DNA of 64,000 nucleotides from NCBI GenBank assembly GCA_003049465.1, contig PYSS01000044.1, positions 186,001 to 250,000 on the forward strand, in the 5' to 3' direction. A model generated the notes under the pieces. That model was not told the DNA's origin and made no database searches. It saw only the letters and a list, made by a program, of their open reading frames with translations. Both the position numbers and the translations under genes were made by a program. Shown in pieces: positions 43,001 to 55,883 of the stretch (the stretch's first letter is position 1; each line of letters begins with the position of its first letter). The DNA is from Magnaporthiopsis rhizophila (Eukaryota; Ascomycota; Sordariomycetes; Magnaporthales; Magnaporthaceae).

Positions 43001-45759
43001 TCTTCCCGATACGAGACACTTTGTCGAGCTTCCATCGCCCAATGTTTCAATCCTTACCGACTTTACAGCGAAATACCGTGTTTAAACGACTTTCTGCCAT
43101 GATCTTACAAGCGGAGGGAGAGCTGTAACCAAGGACACCTACAAAAAAAACTCAAGCTTGGAACTGCTTGCTGTGGGAGTTGACGATGGCTCTTGTTAAG
43201 TCGTAGTTAGCCCATGACACCGGCAGCTAAGCCGAAAGGAAGAAGGAAACTAGCAAGTGACAAGCGTTATTCCGCTCATGGTGGAGTCGGGGATTGCTGC
43301 GCTCTTCCACGTCCTCTGTGTAGGCAACTTCTTCGAAGAAACGAAAGAAAAAAAAAGCAGAAGGCCCAGTCTGCCCTCCTGGCGTCTCTAGTGTAGCCAA
43401 GGCCCGTAATCACGGAAAATCCAAGCCTGATCAACAGGTTGTAGGGTTTGCCTCTCCTTCCGCACGAGGCGACATAGACCTAGCATACAACCGACGCCGC
43501 GAACCGAGGCAAACGTCTCCCGGTAAATGGACATGCAAAGAGGGTGCTACTGGCTCGTTCTTTTTTCGCAGCTACTTCCAAGAAACAAAGCGCCTGCGAC
43601 GCCGACAAGGGAGCCGGAGCTATCTGCTCCTTTGTCACCCCGCTGCTGTGCACCGTTCCCTCACGTTCAAGTTGAATCGCTAATCAGGACTTCATCTTCC
43701 TCGCCCCCGTGAGCCTCCTTCTTAGGGGTCAGGTTAGTCTTTGGAGCTGTCCGTCAACTCTCGCCGTAACACCCGCATTACAAACGAGTAAAACTCTATG
43801 ACAGGTATCGAAGCCTTTCTGGGCGTTGCAGATGCTCCCTAGTATGTTACAGCGCCGCCTCTACAGCGCCGAGAATGACTCCGTGTCGCTCGTGCGCGCC
43901 AGTGTATTTATTTTGACTGATGGGCTTCCTACCCTCTGCTGCTTTTCTTGCAGTTGCAACTGCGTGCCCTCCCGCCATGCAATGATCCTTGTTCAGCCAT
44001 TGGGCTGAAGGCATCGATGTATTCTGTATTCTGGGCAGAGCAGTTCTCGGAATTCGAGCCTCGCCGACATGATTCCGGTCCTGTAACAACTGCGTGATTC
44101 CCCCGACTGGCTGGAGCTCAGCCCCAATCAACCAAGCTAGGGTTTTCGCTCCCACCTGATGTCTGCTATTGACTCGCCCCTCTCTGTGCTTGAAGAGACA
44201 AGTCCCCGAAGGTGTGGATACGCGTGGATACTAGGGATGTTTGTATTTTGTGGGTTCTGAGTTTTTTTTTTTTTCAAAGTCGAGAACCCCTTTGCTGAGA
44301 AATACTCGCAATGGGTCGACGCATTTGCCGCGAAGAAAGAACAGATACCTAGAATAAAAAGGCGCAGCCAGGTCTTGCAAGAGCCGTGAATATCTTATTT
44401 AATTCTATTACAAAAACGACAGGTTCTGGCTTAAACCCGAAGACGAAAGGAAAAAAATAAAATAAAGAAATCTTCGTACTGAGCACTCACTCCACCTTGC
44501 ACGGAACTGCTTGCAATTTCCCCTCCTGTTCTTAACAAGCACTGCCCTCGCCGCAGTCCCTGGGCCAGGATAGGTTGAGGTTGCACTGCCAGACCACGCT
44601 CCACTGTCGATGATCCCCATCTCATCCTGCCTACGGGCGAGCTTGGTGATTTGCAGATGAAGCTACCGTGGTTGTTACAAGTTTGGCTCCGTTACCTATA
44701 AAGAGCCCAATTTAATTCCCCTGGTCCCCACCGGAACACGGCAGGGCCCGTCACTTTTTTGGTTTTGTTTTTCTTTCACTTGCTGCCGACTTCCAACTTT
44801 TCGCGAGCTAGAGCTCGCACAACAGAATAGGAAAGGAGGCCACGGATTCTTGTCCCCAGTTATATACAGTCCAGAAAAGGATCATGCCCGCTGCTGGCAC
44901 GCGCGAGTTACCCGAAAAGGTTACCGATCCGCCATCTTGATCATTGTCCTCGCCCTTGAGTCTGCAACGCCGAATCTCTCAGGCGTCATCAAGCGTGGAA
45001 AAGTTATTACTGTGCGGCATTTCCGTGCCGATGCCGGGTTTCCGGGTTGGGAATCTGGCCGCGAGACATTCATACAGAAACGAGGACCAAACAGGACTCT
45101 ACACAACCCGGGCGTAAGGATCGGCGGTTCCTCGGTCCGTCCGCCCCTGTTTCCCTTTTATCACAGCCATGGCCCCTTTGAAAGGAGACGGGTGGGAAAA
45201 AGAAGGGACGAAAAATCGGGTCCTGTGAGTGACTCGACGCCCCAGACAGGATTTTCCTCACAATAATCCTGGCCGTATGTGGGATGATGGCGTGTCCCCT
45301 GCAGACCAGACCGCTTGCCCATTTAGGCTTCAAAGCTCCTTCTCCACGCATGTGACGGCGGGTGCGGCCCGACCTGGACGGCATAAGCTGCCAATTTCGA
45401 GAGGTAATCCCAGTCTCGTGCTTGAAGACAATAAAAGAATCTGTAAAACACGCGTTGGCCGGACAGCCGGTTGAGTTTAAGATGATAATTAAATACTACA
45501 TGTGTTTGCAATGCTTCCAGGGCTTCCTGGGTACAATACTAATTTTAATACCGCATGTTCTATCCTTTGTAAATGCCAAACGATCATAGATTCCACCGTG
45601 TTCTTGAAACCCTGTTCGCTGGGTCCTTTTCGGAGTTAAACTCGGAGCGAGGTGCCTACCAGCGCGGCGGCATCGGAGGGGTAGAAAGAATGTTGGGTAA
45701 GGGCGACGTAGAGCGAATGGGACATAGACTAAAAGAAGGAACGGGTCAGGGGAGTGGTT
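40067..45759. other. gene-poor region of 5.7 kb
   Basis: No supported gene on either strand. Small frames of 60-140 codons are scattered at random and lack domains or splice logic. The region includes a (TTTTA) repeat at 41099-41155 and short A/T homopolymers. Small or fast-evolving genes, or non-coding transcripts, cannot be excluded. Confidence 0.5.
41099..41155 (+). repeat. (TTTTA)n microsatellite, at least 10 units
   Basis: Ten perfect TTTTA-type pentamers occur in a row, extended by extra T at both ends. Confidence 0.92.
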
Positions 45760-47764
45760 TCAGGCCATGGCGAGATATTCGGACGGCACCCTGGGCCATA
45801 CATCGACGCCGTCTTGGATGACCATCGCCATACCACCCTCGAGATGGGCCTGGATGTGGCAATGCACGAGCCAAGGGCCCGGGTCGGCCGAGTGGTAGCG
45901 GAGGGCGATCCAGGCAGGTCCGCGGATGGCGACCAGGCTCTGGAAGGTGTCGCGCTTGGGCGGGTTCAGCAGGTTGAAGTCTTGAGGGTTCGCCTGGGCG
46001 GCCTCGGCGACGGAGCTCCACGTGAAGTTGCCCTGCCCCGCGCCGATCAGGTACATGTGCGTGCCGTGCTTGTGGACCGGGTGCGGCGGCATCGGGAAGA
46101 TTGTGGACTCGAAGACGAGGTCGATCCATGTGTTGTTGCGCGTCGAGATGGTCACGTCGTTGTCGCGGCCGAGCGGCGGCTGCGCGAAGAGGACGGGCGT
46201 CGCGTCGGCGGCTGATTCTGGATAGATGGTGTCGTTGAGCGCCCACTTGTATGCCGCGCCGTCGTGTCGCATGCTCAGCTTGAACGTCTGCGCCACGATC
46301 TGGGAGATGGGCTCGGCGGGATAGTTGCGCTGCGCCTGCTGGTTGAAGAAGTTGACGTTGCGCCCAATTGCGGCACCTGCATCATTGATGTACGGCGTAG
46401 AGGTGGGCAACGGAGCCGGGGCTGGCGGCGTCTGCTGTCTCCTGATTTTTTGCTTGCCGTTCGTTTCATCGCCGTTACCATCACCGCCGCCATGATCGTT
46501 TCGGACAAACACGCGCGCCCCGGGGCTGTTGGCAGCTTGGACGCGCATTATGGCCATGCCCGACATCAGCTGAGGCATGGCGGCGGAGGCCACACGGATT
46601 GCGAAGTCACCGGCGCGGTCGGCCTTGACCAGAACCGAGTAGCGGTCGCCGTTGGCCACGCTGATGGCCTGGACCAACTGCGGCTGGATGTAACCTCCAT
46701 CGACGGCATACACGTACATGGGATGCTCGTCGATGGAGACAATGCCGGTGAGGAGCCCAAACGTGCCGATCAGGTCGAAGGCGCGCCAATTCCCCCCGCC
46801 AGCAGGATCCTGCGTCACCGGGATGATAGCCAGCTCGCCATTTGTTGGTTGGCAGTTCTCGAAGATGTCGGGTGGGATGGCGGCCAGATTGACCGGCAGG
46901 CCGGGCGACAGGCCTGCCGCCACAGACCGGGCGGGGAGGCATCCCTTGTTCGTCAACTGGGTGTCTCCTCCACGTTGGAGAAAGACCCTCTGGACCGGCG
47001 TTGTGAGCTGGTTGATCTTGGCGCGCGACCAGCATTCCGCCCGGCCTTTTCCATTGATCAGGATGGAGTTGTAGCAGGGCGTCTCAGCGCCCGAGGCGAC
47101 GTTGATCTCCCACGACTTTGCCGACGTACGGTGGCGCCAATCGGATAACAACACAGGCTGGACGTTCCGCATGGCCTGCCGCATGGCTTGAAGGGCCGAT
47201 GCGTTCTGAGCGATGAAACCAAACGGGTCGGGCGTATTATTTCTTGGGTGGATGAGGATTGCACCATAAACCCCGTCGTCGATCTGGCCGCGGGCATGAG
47301 CGTGATACCAGTAGCTTCCATACTGATCTGCCTTCCATTTGTAAGTGAAGCTTCTGCCCGGCCGTATGTGGCGCTGTGTCAAGCCAGGGACGCCGTCCGA
47401 CCACGGAGTTCCGATTTGGGTGATGCCTAGCATATTGCACTTCGGTTAGCAAATCCATAAGGGACATGTCCGGTTCGCTTCAAGGAGGTTTACCGTGAAA
47501 GTGGATCGTGGTGTTCATGGGCATGTTATTTGTCACCACGATCTCGAGATTGTCCCCCTGGTTAGCTTCTATCAAGGGCCCCGGGAACTGCCCGTTGATG
47601 AAAGCCATCTCTCGCTCGAAGCCATCAGGAGACCCCTTGTCCCAGGTGATGGTGTACTCGTATCTTCGTGGGGCATCTCCGACATCATCGAGCCCAGTGA
47701 CCAGGAGTGGGAGGGCAAGCGGGAGGGCCCAGCGAAGGACCGCAAGTGCCGGCGAGAAATGCAT
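45760..47764 (-). CDS. secreted multicopper oxidase, ascorbate oxidase/laccase-like (645 aa)
   Basis: The exons are 47764-47494 and 47426-45760, with a 67-nt GT-AG intron and a TTGCTAAC branch point. A signal peptide (about residues 1-24) precedes three cupredoxin domains. All four copper-ligand motifs are present: HFHG (His88, His90), WYHAHARGQ (His132, His134), PHPVHKHGTHMYL, and GPWLVHCHIQAHLEGGM. The last contains the type 1 copper Cys, with Met as the likely axial residue. The second motif reads HAHARGQ rather than the HSH of many laccases. A low-complexity GGGDGNGDETNG linker sits in the middle domain. The enzyme should oxidise phenols or metal ions with reduction of oxygen to water outside the cell. 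Substrate class (laccase, ascorbate oxidase or ferroxidase-like) is not decidable by eye. No partner genes are nearby. Confidence 0.93.
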
Positions 47765-50587
47765 AATGATCTCCTACTTGGTCTTGCCTGAAAGAGGTTT
47801 GCAATGAGCCAAAGCTTTGTGGGATCCGCTCGGCCGGAGAGACGAGGACAGCGAGGGAGGCAGGGCGAAAGTGTGGTCAAAATCCTGAACCCGGTACCAA
47901 CTGGGAAAGGGACAGAATAAATATGCAGGCCGTCATCTCGACTGGCCTCCAAGCAAATAATGGCCGACATAGTATAGCAGTAACAGGATGCATGTGAAAA
48001 CTATGCTTCGGCGGCTGCATTTGACGACATAGGAGTGCAGAAGTCCTTTCGCCGCCTCCATGGTTCCTTCGTCGCTCGACGACGGTCTCTGCCCGAGACC
48101 TGCAGATTCCAGGCGGCTCCTCGGCCGATCGCGCTTTCGTGATTGATGACTTGCATCCAAGTTGGACAAGGAGCCCTAGTCAAGAGTTAACGCGGCTCTA
48201 AGCCTCGGAGAAGAAGACGGGAGGAGAGGCAAAGGCATCGCAGTGGCTTGGCATACGAAGCGGCCGACTTGGCTGGGGCGGCACGCTGACCAAATAAAAA
48301 CACGGACCAGTGGCGCACTGTGGATTTTGTATAGGAGGTCCGTGTAATTTTTTGGCCGACGTGGGCGGCAACCGACACAGCATTCAACGGAAGACGGGCG
48401 ATGTGCAGGGCGTGAAGCTCCGGAAATTTGCCACCGCAGGGTGCTCGTGAAGCGACCTAACCGAGGGGATCCAGTCTCGGGGTGCGCTCGGGGCTGCAAA
48501 GTTAAAACGACGCCGTGTCCCCGACTGCAGCGAAACTTCCAAGGAAATCTGGCCAGACATGGCTGGCGAACGCGTCCTCCGGGCCAGGTTCCAAATACTG
48601 TGATATGAATGAAGGACGAAATAACGCGCGTGATACCGTTTGGATGGAGGATGCTACAGCCTCGCAATCCGAAGCATAGGGTCCGCATAGCAGGTCGGCA
48701 AGGCAGCCCTAGCGGGATCCGCAGGAAGACCGCCGTGGGACTTGCGTCGTGGAATTATCGTCGTCCGGAGTGTCCATGGACAAACACCCAAGTGCTATTT
48801 ATAGGCGGAGATGTCAGCTGTGGGCTCAGCAGGGACGGATCCATGACGCTCGACACCGCTTTCTGGAACAAACCGATACGAGACGTGGAAGCCATCGACG
48901 ATGACGAACGTACTGGCCAAGACAATCCGAAGAGAGATCTGAATCTTCCCGGACCAGATGCTCCCTGAGCAGGTCGTAGAAGGGAGACCGGGGAGGCTGT
49001 ACACGTAAGGAAGAAGTGGCAGTGCACTTGCATCTCGCACAGGCGGAGGCAAGATCAAGCGATAAAAGGCCTGGGAAGGCCTGCATTGCCGAGGCCGAGC
49101 ACACGACGCGCACGGCGAGGGCGGGTCTTGGCCGCGTCCAGCTGACGACTACAGCTCCGGTTGGCCATGGACGATTGATGCCGGCAGCCCTCCTACGATC
49201 GCGGTTTAGGTGAGGAACGAGTGGTGAGTGTAGAATGGAAAGACAGCCAACCACCAACAGCACGAGCATCCGTGGAAGTGACCCCCACCCTGACAGCCAC
49301 GGTGGAGATAACCCACTTCGGCGCCCCACCTTGTCCTCGGATTACTGATGACGCCAGGCACTGAGTGAAAACACCTGAAGCCCAACTAGAGCAACGAGCC
49401 ATCACGAGCTTCTAAAGGCAACGACAAGACCTCAGTCGCCACCGCCGAGACCGGTCATGCTGAAATCCACACGGCGCTGGCTGCCGAACCCGCCAATTTG
49501 CTGAGCACTTGCTGGCTTCCTCCTCCAGGCCCGCTTAGACGCTAGGGACGTCTTTTCCGCCAAACGTCTTCGACTCATGTATTTCTCGATCGGCACACGC
49601 CGCCGATGCTAAAAAAGTGCCCACTTGCCGTCGTCTCCGTCTCGGAGCAGCAGCTGCCAACCCACATGCCGCTGCAACAGACGAGCCATGATAAAAATAC
49701 CATGTCGGCTGCGGGTGGGGAGAGGATCAAATGTGCTGAGGCTGCGTGAGATCGGATCTTGATTGGTGGCTGTCGGACCTGCCTGCCGCGGTGCAACCTG
49801 GACACACAGAGATCGTGCGAGGTCACACCCAACAGCCACGGACGTCAGATGGCCCAACGGAGGCGCAGACTTGTGGTACGTTGGAAGACCTTAACCTCAC
49901 TGCACGGCCGACCACAGCGCCTCCGGGAACCGTGTGCTGCTCTGGCATGTCGCCATCGTCGGTAATTTTCCTTTGCCGTGCCCTCCAGAGGCCGCAGTGC
50001 CCTTGGCTCCAAGGATACCAGGCTCGAGCAGCCGGCGTCGCTACCCCACGTCCCATCCGTGGGCTGGAGGGCATTGCCTACCGGACCGGATATAGCGTTT
50101 CTACGTCCGCTTGAATGCCCTAATGCCATGAGCGGTCGTGGAAGAGACCTCCACGCCATCCCGTTCCAGTGAGTGCCACCTGCCTCGCCGCATTCCAGCG
50201 ATCAACCCCGTCCGCTGTCAAGAAGTGAATGACTGACTGCATTTGGAGGTTACACTTCGGCTCCAACCAACACACTGTACCTTTCCGGGCTTCCATTCCA
50301 TTTCCTTGCCGCATTCACGCGTTAATGCATAGCTAGTTCTTCATTCGCGCTCCCAGACTGAAACGCCCTTGGAATGGCATGCCGCCTTTGCTGGTATCCC
50401 ATCGGTTTAAACCAAGCGTGACAAAATGGAATCGGCAGCTCTGGAATTCCATGCTTTGATGCGTAGAATATATCAAGATGATGTTCTGCCTGCCATTTGG
50501 CTTCTTGGTCTTCCCACTTCTCTTGGGCCCGCGAATTAACGTGAGAGCCAAAGCCAACTCCAGGGAGATCATCTCCCACCGAGCAAT
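47765..50587. other. no supported gene (2.8 kb)
   Basis: This is the upstream region of the oxidase followed by sequence with only short unassignable frames on both strands. No mobile element signature was seen. Confidence 0.5.
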
Positions 50588-51403
50588 ATGCCGTTATCCA
50601 TGTTCCTGGCGTGTACCAGGAGCCTCTGCTTGGTCTCCATGGTCTCCATCTTTTCCACCCTCGCGATAGCCTCGGACACATTTATCGCGTCCATGGGAAA
50701 TGGGACCGCCTCGACCTTCGCGACGACTTCGTGGTCCAACACCCAGCCAGCAATCCCGCCGTTTCCCTCACCAAACAGCTTTCGGGTGCCATGCCCTGCG
50801 CCGCCCTCATCCCCGCTGAATGTCACCGCCCACAAACCGGTGCAAGTTTCGTCTGCGTACCCACCAACTCTTGCTACGAGTTGTTACACGACTTCCAGGG
50901 GAACTTATTCGACGACATCCCCTCACAAGCCCGCAACCTTCATCTACCACACAACCACCACCAGCTACAACACGCGTAGCCCAGCCTTCCCACATTGGCC
51001 CACATGGAACACCTCAGCAGCCCTGGGAGCCGGTGCCGCTTCCACAGCTAGCTCAATCGCAAACACCACCACGGCGGCCACTACCACCAGCCAAGACGAC
51101 TCTGATTACGCGATTAAACGGCCCGCCGTCACAAGCTCGACGAAAAGTCCGAGGAGTACCAAGACCGTCACTTTGACAGAACCCGTTACGTCAGTGACCG
51201 TTACTATCTACCCCAACAGTCCGGCAGGGAAGAACCCCCGTCGTCGCTCCGCAGCAGCCCCGCCGCCGGGTGTCGCGTCTGCCGCCCAGGGCGAGCCGGG
51301 CGTCACCGTCACCATGGCTTTTGTTCCCACGACAATCGTTACCGTCGCCAGCACCGAGACTGTTATTGTTTATACCACCATCACGGCTATGGGTGCTACA
51401 TAA
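50588..51403 (+). CDS. Ser/Thr-rich secreted protein, hypothetical (271 aa)
   Basis: This uninterrupted frame from ATG has a plausible signal peptide (about residues 1-29). Thereafter it is dominated by Thr, Ser and Pro with many NxS/T sequons. The second half has beta-prone valine/threonine repeats (KTVTLTEPVTSVTVTIYP and TIVTVASTETVIVYTTITA), as in cell-wall mannoproteins. No GPI-anchor signal is obvious at the C-terminus. A competing frame (about 50780-50940) contains cysteine-bearing, protein-like sequence, so the true model may be spliced differently. No family was recognised. Confidence 0.5.
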   Translation: MPLSMFLACTRSLCLVSMVSIFSTLAIASDTFIASMGNGTASTFATTSWSNTQPAIPPFPSPNSFRVPCPAPPSSPLNVTAHKPVQVSSAYPPTLATSCYTTSRGTYSTTSPHKPATFIYHTTTTSYNTRSPAFPHWPTWNTSAALGAGAASTASSIANTTTAATTTSQDDSDYAIKRPAVTSSTKSPRSTKTVTLTEPVTSVTVTIYPNSPAGKNPRRRSAAAPPPGVASAAQGEPGVTVTMAFVPTTIVTVASTETVIVYTTITAMGAT

Positions 51404-52082
51404 GTAGGTAGGCAGGCAGGCAGGCCTCGGGATTTTCGGGCACACCGACGGCGTCGGGTCGCTCGTCGAGAACCCGAGGTTTCAGGGAGTGGAGAACAGG
51501 GAAAGGCTCTTTCTCCTTTCGTCTTTCTTTTGTAAGCGGCAGTGCTGCGCCGATTCCGGACGAAAAAGATGACGGCTGGGGTGTTGTTAGTTCACGTCCT
51601 GGGTCGGCAGTTCGGGCCACTGGGGAGCTGGAAGGACGCGGGTCTTGGGGTCTCCCTGTTTGGGTTTGGGAAAAAGATTGTGTGAAGTTTGGCGGTCGCC
51701 CGGGCGCATTCCACCGACGCTGTTGTGTGTTATCGATGTTCGGTGTACTCGTGAACCCCTAGCTTGCTGGCAACCACCGGATGATGTAAGATGCGCTCGT
51801 CAATGTCAGCCACCAAGTGTTGCGTCTCTGCATAAGTAACGCGCCTCGTTATTTACGCAGCACGCGGGTACAAAGAAGCAAAAGTCATGGATTGTCGGGC
51901 TCGTTCCGCAAGCACGATCCACCCATGACGATTGAAAGGGCCCGGCAATACCATTCCGGTTGGGGCACCCCGTCGAGAAATAGAATAGAAAGTAACTTCT
52001 TTTGCCCTCGCTTCTTGGCACAACTAACCAACCAACCGATCCGCAATGCCGAGTTCCGCCAAGACCTGCCAATCATCTCCAC

Positions 52083-52116
<34 letters not shown>

Positions 52117-53466
52117 NNNNNNNNNNNNNNNNNNNNNNNNNNNNNNNNNNNNNNNNNNNNNNNCCCACCCCCCCCCCCCCCCCCCGCGCGCGCGCGCGTT
52201 GGAAAACCCATTTGCTTGCAAGGGGGATGCTAGCATCTGTCTGTCGGTCTCGGTGCCCCGGGGCGCACAGACCAAGACGAACATGCACAGCCGACTGCCA
52301 CAAGAAGACGGGACGGACGACCATGGAAAGCGAGAAAAAAAAAGACCAGGCTAAGTTCGTTATCGGCTGGGTGTGACCGACGGGCGTGCGCTCTTGAGGA
52401 AAGCTTGCTGCCGAAGGCGTGGAAAACGGCGGGGGTTGAAGAACATGGTCGTCGCATTTTTGGTTTCTTGGCCTCTTTTTCTGGGGACGAAAGCGAAACG
52501 TGGACCGCAATCACGTTGCCAAGCCTCACCAGGAAATCTGCCGGTGTTTTTTTTTTTCCCTTTTCCTTTTGGTCTTACATTTTCTTCCGGCACTTTTTGC
52601 ATCCAAGAACCGCCGTGGAAGCGAAAAGCATCAATGATGGCTTCAGCATGGCCCCACGGTCTTCCGGACCACCACCACCAACGGGCACTAGGAACGATCA
52701 GCGGTAGTAGTGGCCGCGGGATCTACCCGCATCACACCCTCCGCGCGACATCCACTTCCCCACTTGATCGTCAGGGTCATCCTTCGGCCGATGCATTGAT
52801 TCCAGAGATGCCGTTTGTCCCATGGCAAGAATCGGGGTGGGGTCATAGAGAAAGAAAAAAAAAAAAACAGCACACTTTCCGGCCCATTTGTCGAGACACC
52901 TTTTTTATCTCTCCCAGATCTTCTATCACTGCCCCACATCCTGTGACGCCACCGCCAGCAGAGAAGACAAGCGGCTCATCTTTGCGGACAAGGGTGGACG
53001 GGGGAGAGTGACTGGACAGGACGCCTACCCTCACCCACGTTTCCCATGCCGAGTCAGCCAGTTTCTTGTCCTCCAAGGTTTTGACTGCCCACCTATCCGG
53101 CCGATGCTGCCTACCTACCTGGTCGGTACCACAGGGCCGCGGATCGTGGCAGGCTTTTCCAAAAGATCCCCGGATAGGAGCACCAAACGAGGGTAAGAAT
53201 GAACGAACGAACGCATCAAGCTGCCCGATCCTGTTGAGATGACGTGATGGCCGAACCTGGCGGGCCGTTTGGATAATAACCACAATCCCGTCCATCTGCC
53301 TCCTCGTTTTCTCTCGGTGTGTCACCTTTCGTCCTGCTCAAAACCCCCTTCCTAGCCACCGACTTTCGTGTTCGGCCAGGCGAGAAACCGCTTTGGACCG
53401 GGCGGGCCACCATACGTACGCCAGACACCAAACACGAGCTGGCGACTGTCCACTGCCCATCGAAGA
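51404..53466. other. no supported gene (about 2 kb), includes an N gap
   Basis: A short (GGCA)n run lies at about 51408-51424. A C homopolymer leads into the N run at 52117-52163, followed by C- and CG-rich simple sequence to 52198. Remaining frames are not gene-like. Confidence 0.5.
52086..52198. other. assembly gap (47 N) flanked by poly-C
   Basis: N occupies 52117-52163 with C runs on both sides and a short (CG)n after it. The real length of the gap is unknown. Confidence 0.95.
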
Positions 53467-55120
53467 ATGTCTGTCTCGCGCGTGTTGGCGCCGCATGCCC
53501 CGAACCTGACCGCCGAGCCGCTGTTCCCTCAGAACGACGTGTTCGACTCGCTGGACCCGGACGAGGGCGGAGGCGGGTCGTCGGTCCAGAAGGCGCTGTG
53601 GCTGCTCGTCGGGCTGTCGGCCATCTTCCTGGGGCTGCGGCTCTACTGCAAGCAGACGTATCCCAGCTCGAGGCTGAGGTGGGAAGATGCCGTCTTGGTC
53701 GCGTCTTGGGTGAGTACAGCTCCGTGGCATGATGCTTGTCACTCTCTTCCCTTGCCTGTCTGTCTGTCCAATGGGCCCGGCACTGACGAGGCCTCCACAC
53801 TACAGGTGATGCTGGCCGCCGACGCCTCCATCGTGAGCTTCCTCATCTTCAGCGGCTTCAGCAGCCCCGGCTTCGCCGTGACACGCTCCAACATCACGGC
53901 CATCACCGTGGCGGGGCTGTCGTCCATCACCGTCGGCATCGTCGGGCAGTCCTGGAGCAAGACGTCCTTCGCCATGACGCTGCTGCGCATGACGCAGGGC
54001 TGGATGGCCACCTTCATCTGGTTCTCCATCGCCTCCATGAACATCCTCTTCGGCGTCTCCGCCACCCTCTTTTGGGTCGGCTGTGAACCCGTCGAGAAGC
54101 GCTGGAGGCCCCTGGTGCTGGGCCACTGCGACTCGGAAATGTCGGTCCGCGCTGCCACCTTTGGCTTCTACGTGAGCAGTATGGCCTCCTCCCTTGCCGT
54201 CCCAAGTGTCGGAGTCGTTGACTGTGTAGCTGGCGGGTGGGTGGTACTGACGTCGGTACAACAGTCTACTCGGGCTTGATCGACATTATACTGGCCCTCC
54301 TCCCGTGGCCGATACTGCTGAAGCTCGGGGCGAGGCCGAACGGTCTTGAGTTGAGCATCAAGGAAAAAATAGGGGTGGCGCTGGCAATGAGTATGGGGGT
54401 CGTGTAAGTTTTGCTTGCTATTGCTTGACCTATCCAAAAATGTAGAGCGACACTGACGCACAATGAGGTTGAAAAAAGGGCTGGCGCGATGGCGTTTGTC
54501 AAGGCCTCGTACTTTCGAGTCCTAGAACACCCAAGCATCGACCTCACAGGCGAGTCATGTCCTATACCGAGTGCGGCAATCGTGTCTAAGTGAGTTCCAA
54601 GAATACCTAACAGTGGGCGACGAAATTCAAAATAGACGGCAGCGGAGACCTGGCATCGTGGGCCGCGGCAGAAACGGCCGTGACCATCATGGCGTCCTCG
54701 ATTCCCGTCCTGCGTGTGCTGATCCGAGACCTGGCCGCCAAGGAGGCAGCCCGTCTGCAGGCGCACCTCGCGCGACGCAAGGCGACGACGGCGAGACCGA
54801 CTCCCGCCGTCAGCCGTGGTCCATGGAAGGATCAGCCCTCATTACTGTCGCGACCGCCAGACCTGGAGCCAATATTGCTGCGGAAGCCGTGGTCAAAGGG
54901 CGACGGAGACAGGGGCGACGGGGACAGGGAGGAGCTCGCAGATCAAGACAGCAGGCGTCCAATCAAGAATGGCAGCCGGGAGCAGCGCATCGGGTGGGAG
55001 GACGGGCTGGCGCTGAATATCCCCAGAAGCCCGGCCAGTTCGTACGATCCGTGGAGCCCGAGGAGTTCACACAGTCCGCGGAGTCCGCGGAAGCCGGGTG
55101 ATGCGTGGCGGCAGCCGTGA
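53467..55120 (+). CDS. PTH11-like/rhodopsin-fold integral membrane protein (436 aa)
   Basis: There are five exons: 53467-53709, 53806-54178, 54265-54403, 54479-54549 and 54636-55120. Phases close over 437 codons. Seven hydrophobic helices are visible, starting with KALWLLVGLSAIFLGLRLYCK. The family landmarks are GQSWSKTSFAMTLLRM in helix 3/4, NILFGVSATLFWVGCEPVEKRW, IYSGLIDIILALLPWPILLKL and SWAAAETAVTIMASSIPVLRVLIRD. These define the fungal rhodopsin-like domain of PTH11-type putative receptors in the plasma membrane. The C-terminal about 120 residues are polar, with an SPRSSHSPRSPRKPG tail. Intron 4 (54550-54635) appears to use GC-AG. The intron 3 acceptor could be 54444-54445 or 54477-54478, same frame; the second fits the family better. 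No N-terminal CFEM domain. Ligand unknown. Confidence 0.85.
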
Positions 55121-55309
55121 AAAGGAAATGTTGGCTCGATCCGTCCTTGTAATGCGTGCAAATTAACCCATTTTGCTGATGTAATCTGATGGTTTGTTGG
55201 TGTTGGGAAAGGCTGTGCGTAGAGCACGGACCGGTTTGGGACTTGCAGCCCGCAGTGTCTGTGTTCATGTTGGCGTTTGATATTGATGTGAGGGATCGTC
55301 GGATGGCCA

Positions 55310-55836
55310 TCAAGGGCCCCTGGAGATGTTGGCAAGCCAGGAGTCCCGAAGTCGCCACGACTCGCGCTTGGCGTAAACCAAGCCGCACACATTGCACAAC
55401 GTCTTGGGGCCCGACGGTCCCTTTCGCCACCTGGGAGTTTTTGATCTGTGGCATTTCTGGCAAGATCGCACGCCGTGGAGGGCTTTGGCTTTCCGCTTCT
55501 GCAGAAGGGAGGGCGGTCCCGCAGTCAGCAAGGTTCAGTGTCGACGGAGTGCAGGGTCCAACGAGATACGGGTTGCCTACCATCATCTCGGCGAAGACGC
55601 GGCGTCGACCTGGGCTGCCATCGAAGTGGCTGTCTTCGTCGTCTGCAAATCTGTCGTCGAGCTCGTCGAGGTGGACCACCTCCCGGGGCGGACCGATGCT
55701 CGTGCGGCGACGCGCGATGGCGTCGATGCCGAGCAGGACGGCGTCTTGGAGCGGCGCCGTCGCGGGTGGTCCGTCGACCGGCGCGGAGCAACAGCCCATG
55801 TCTCGGATAAACGATGACCGATCTTGAGCAGCAGCA

Positions 55837-55883
<47 letters not shown>

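Noticed and set aside
43847..44155. 102-codon frame on the minus strand starting with GTG
   Set aside because: Reads somewhat protein-like, but it has no ATG, no convincing upstream exon and no domain; not enough for a gene call.
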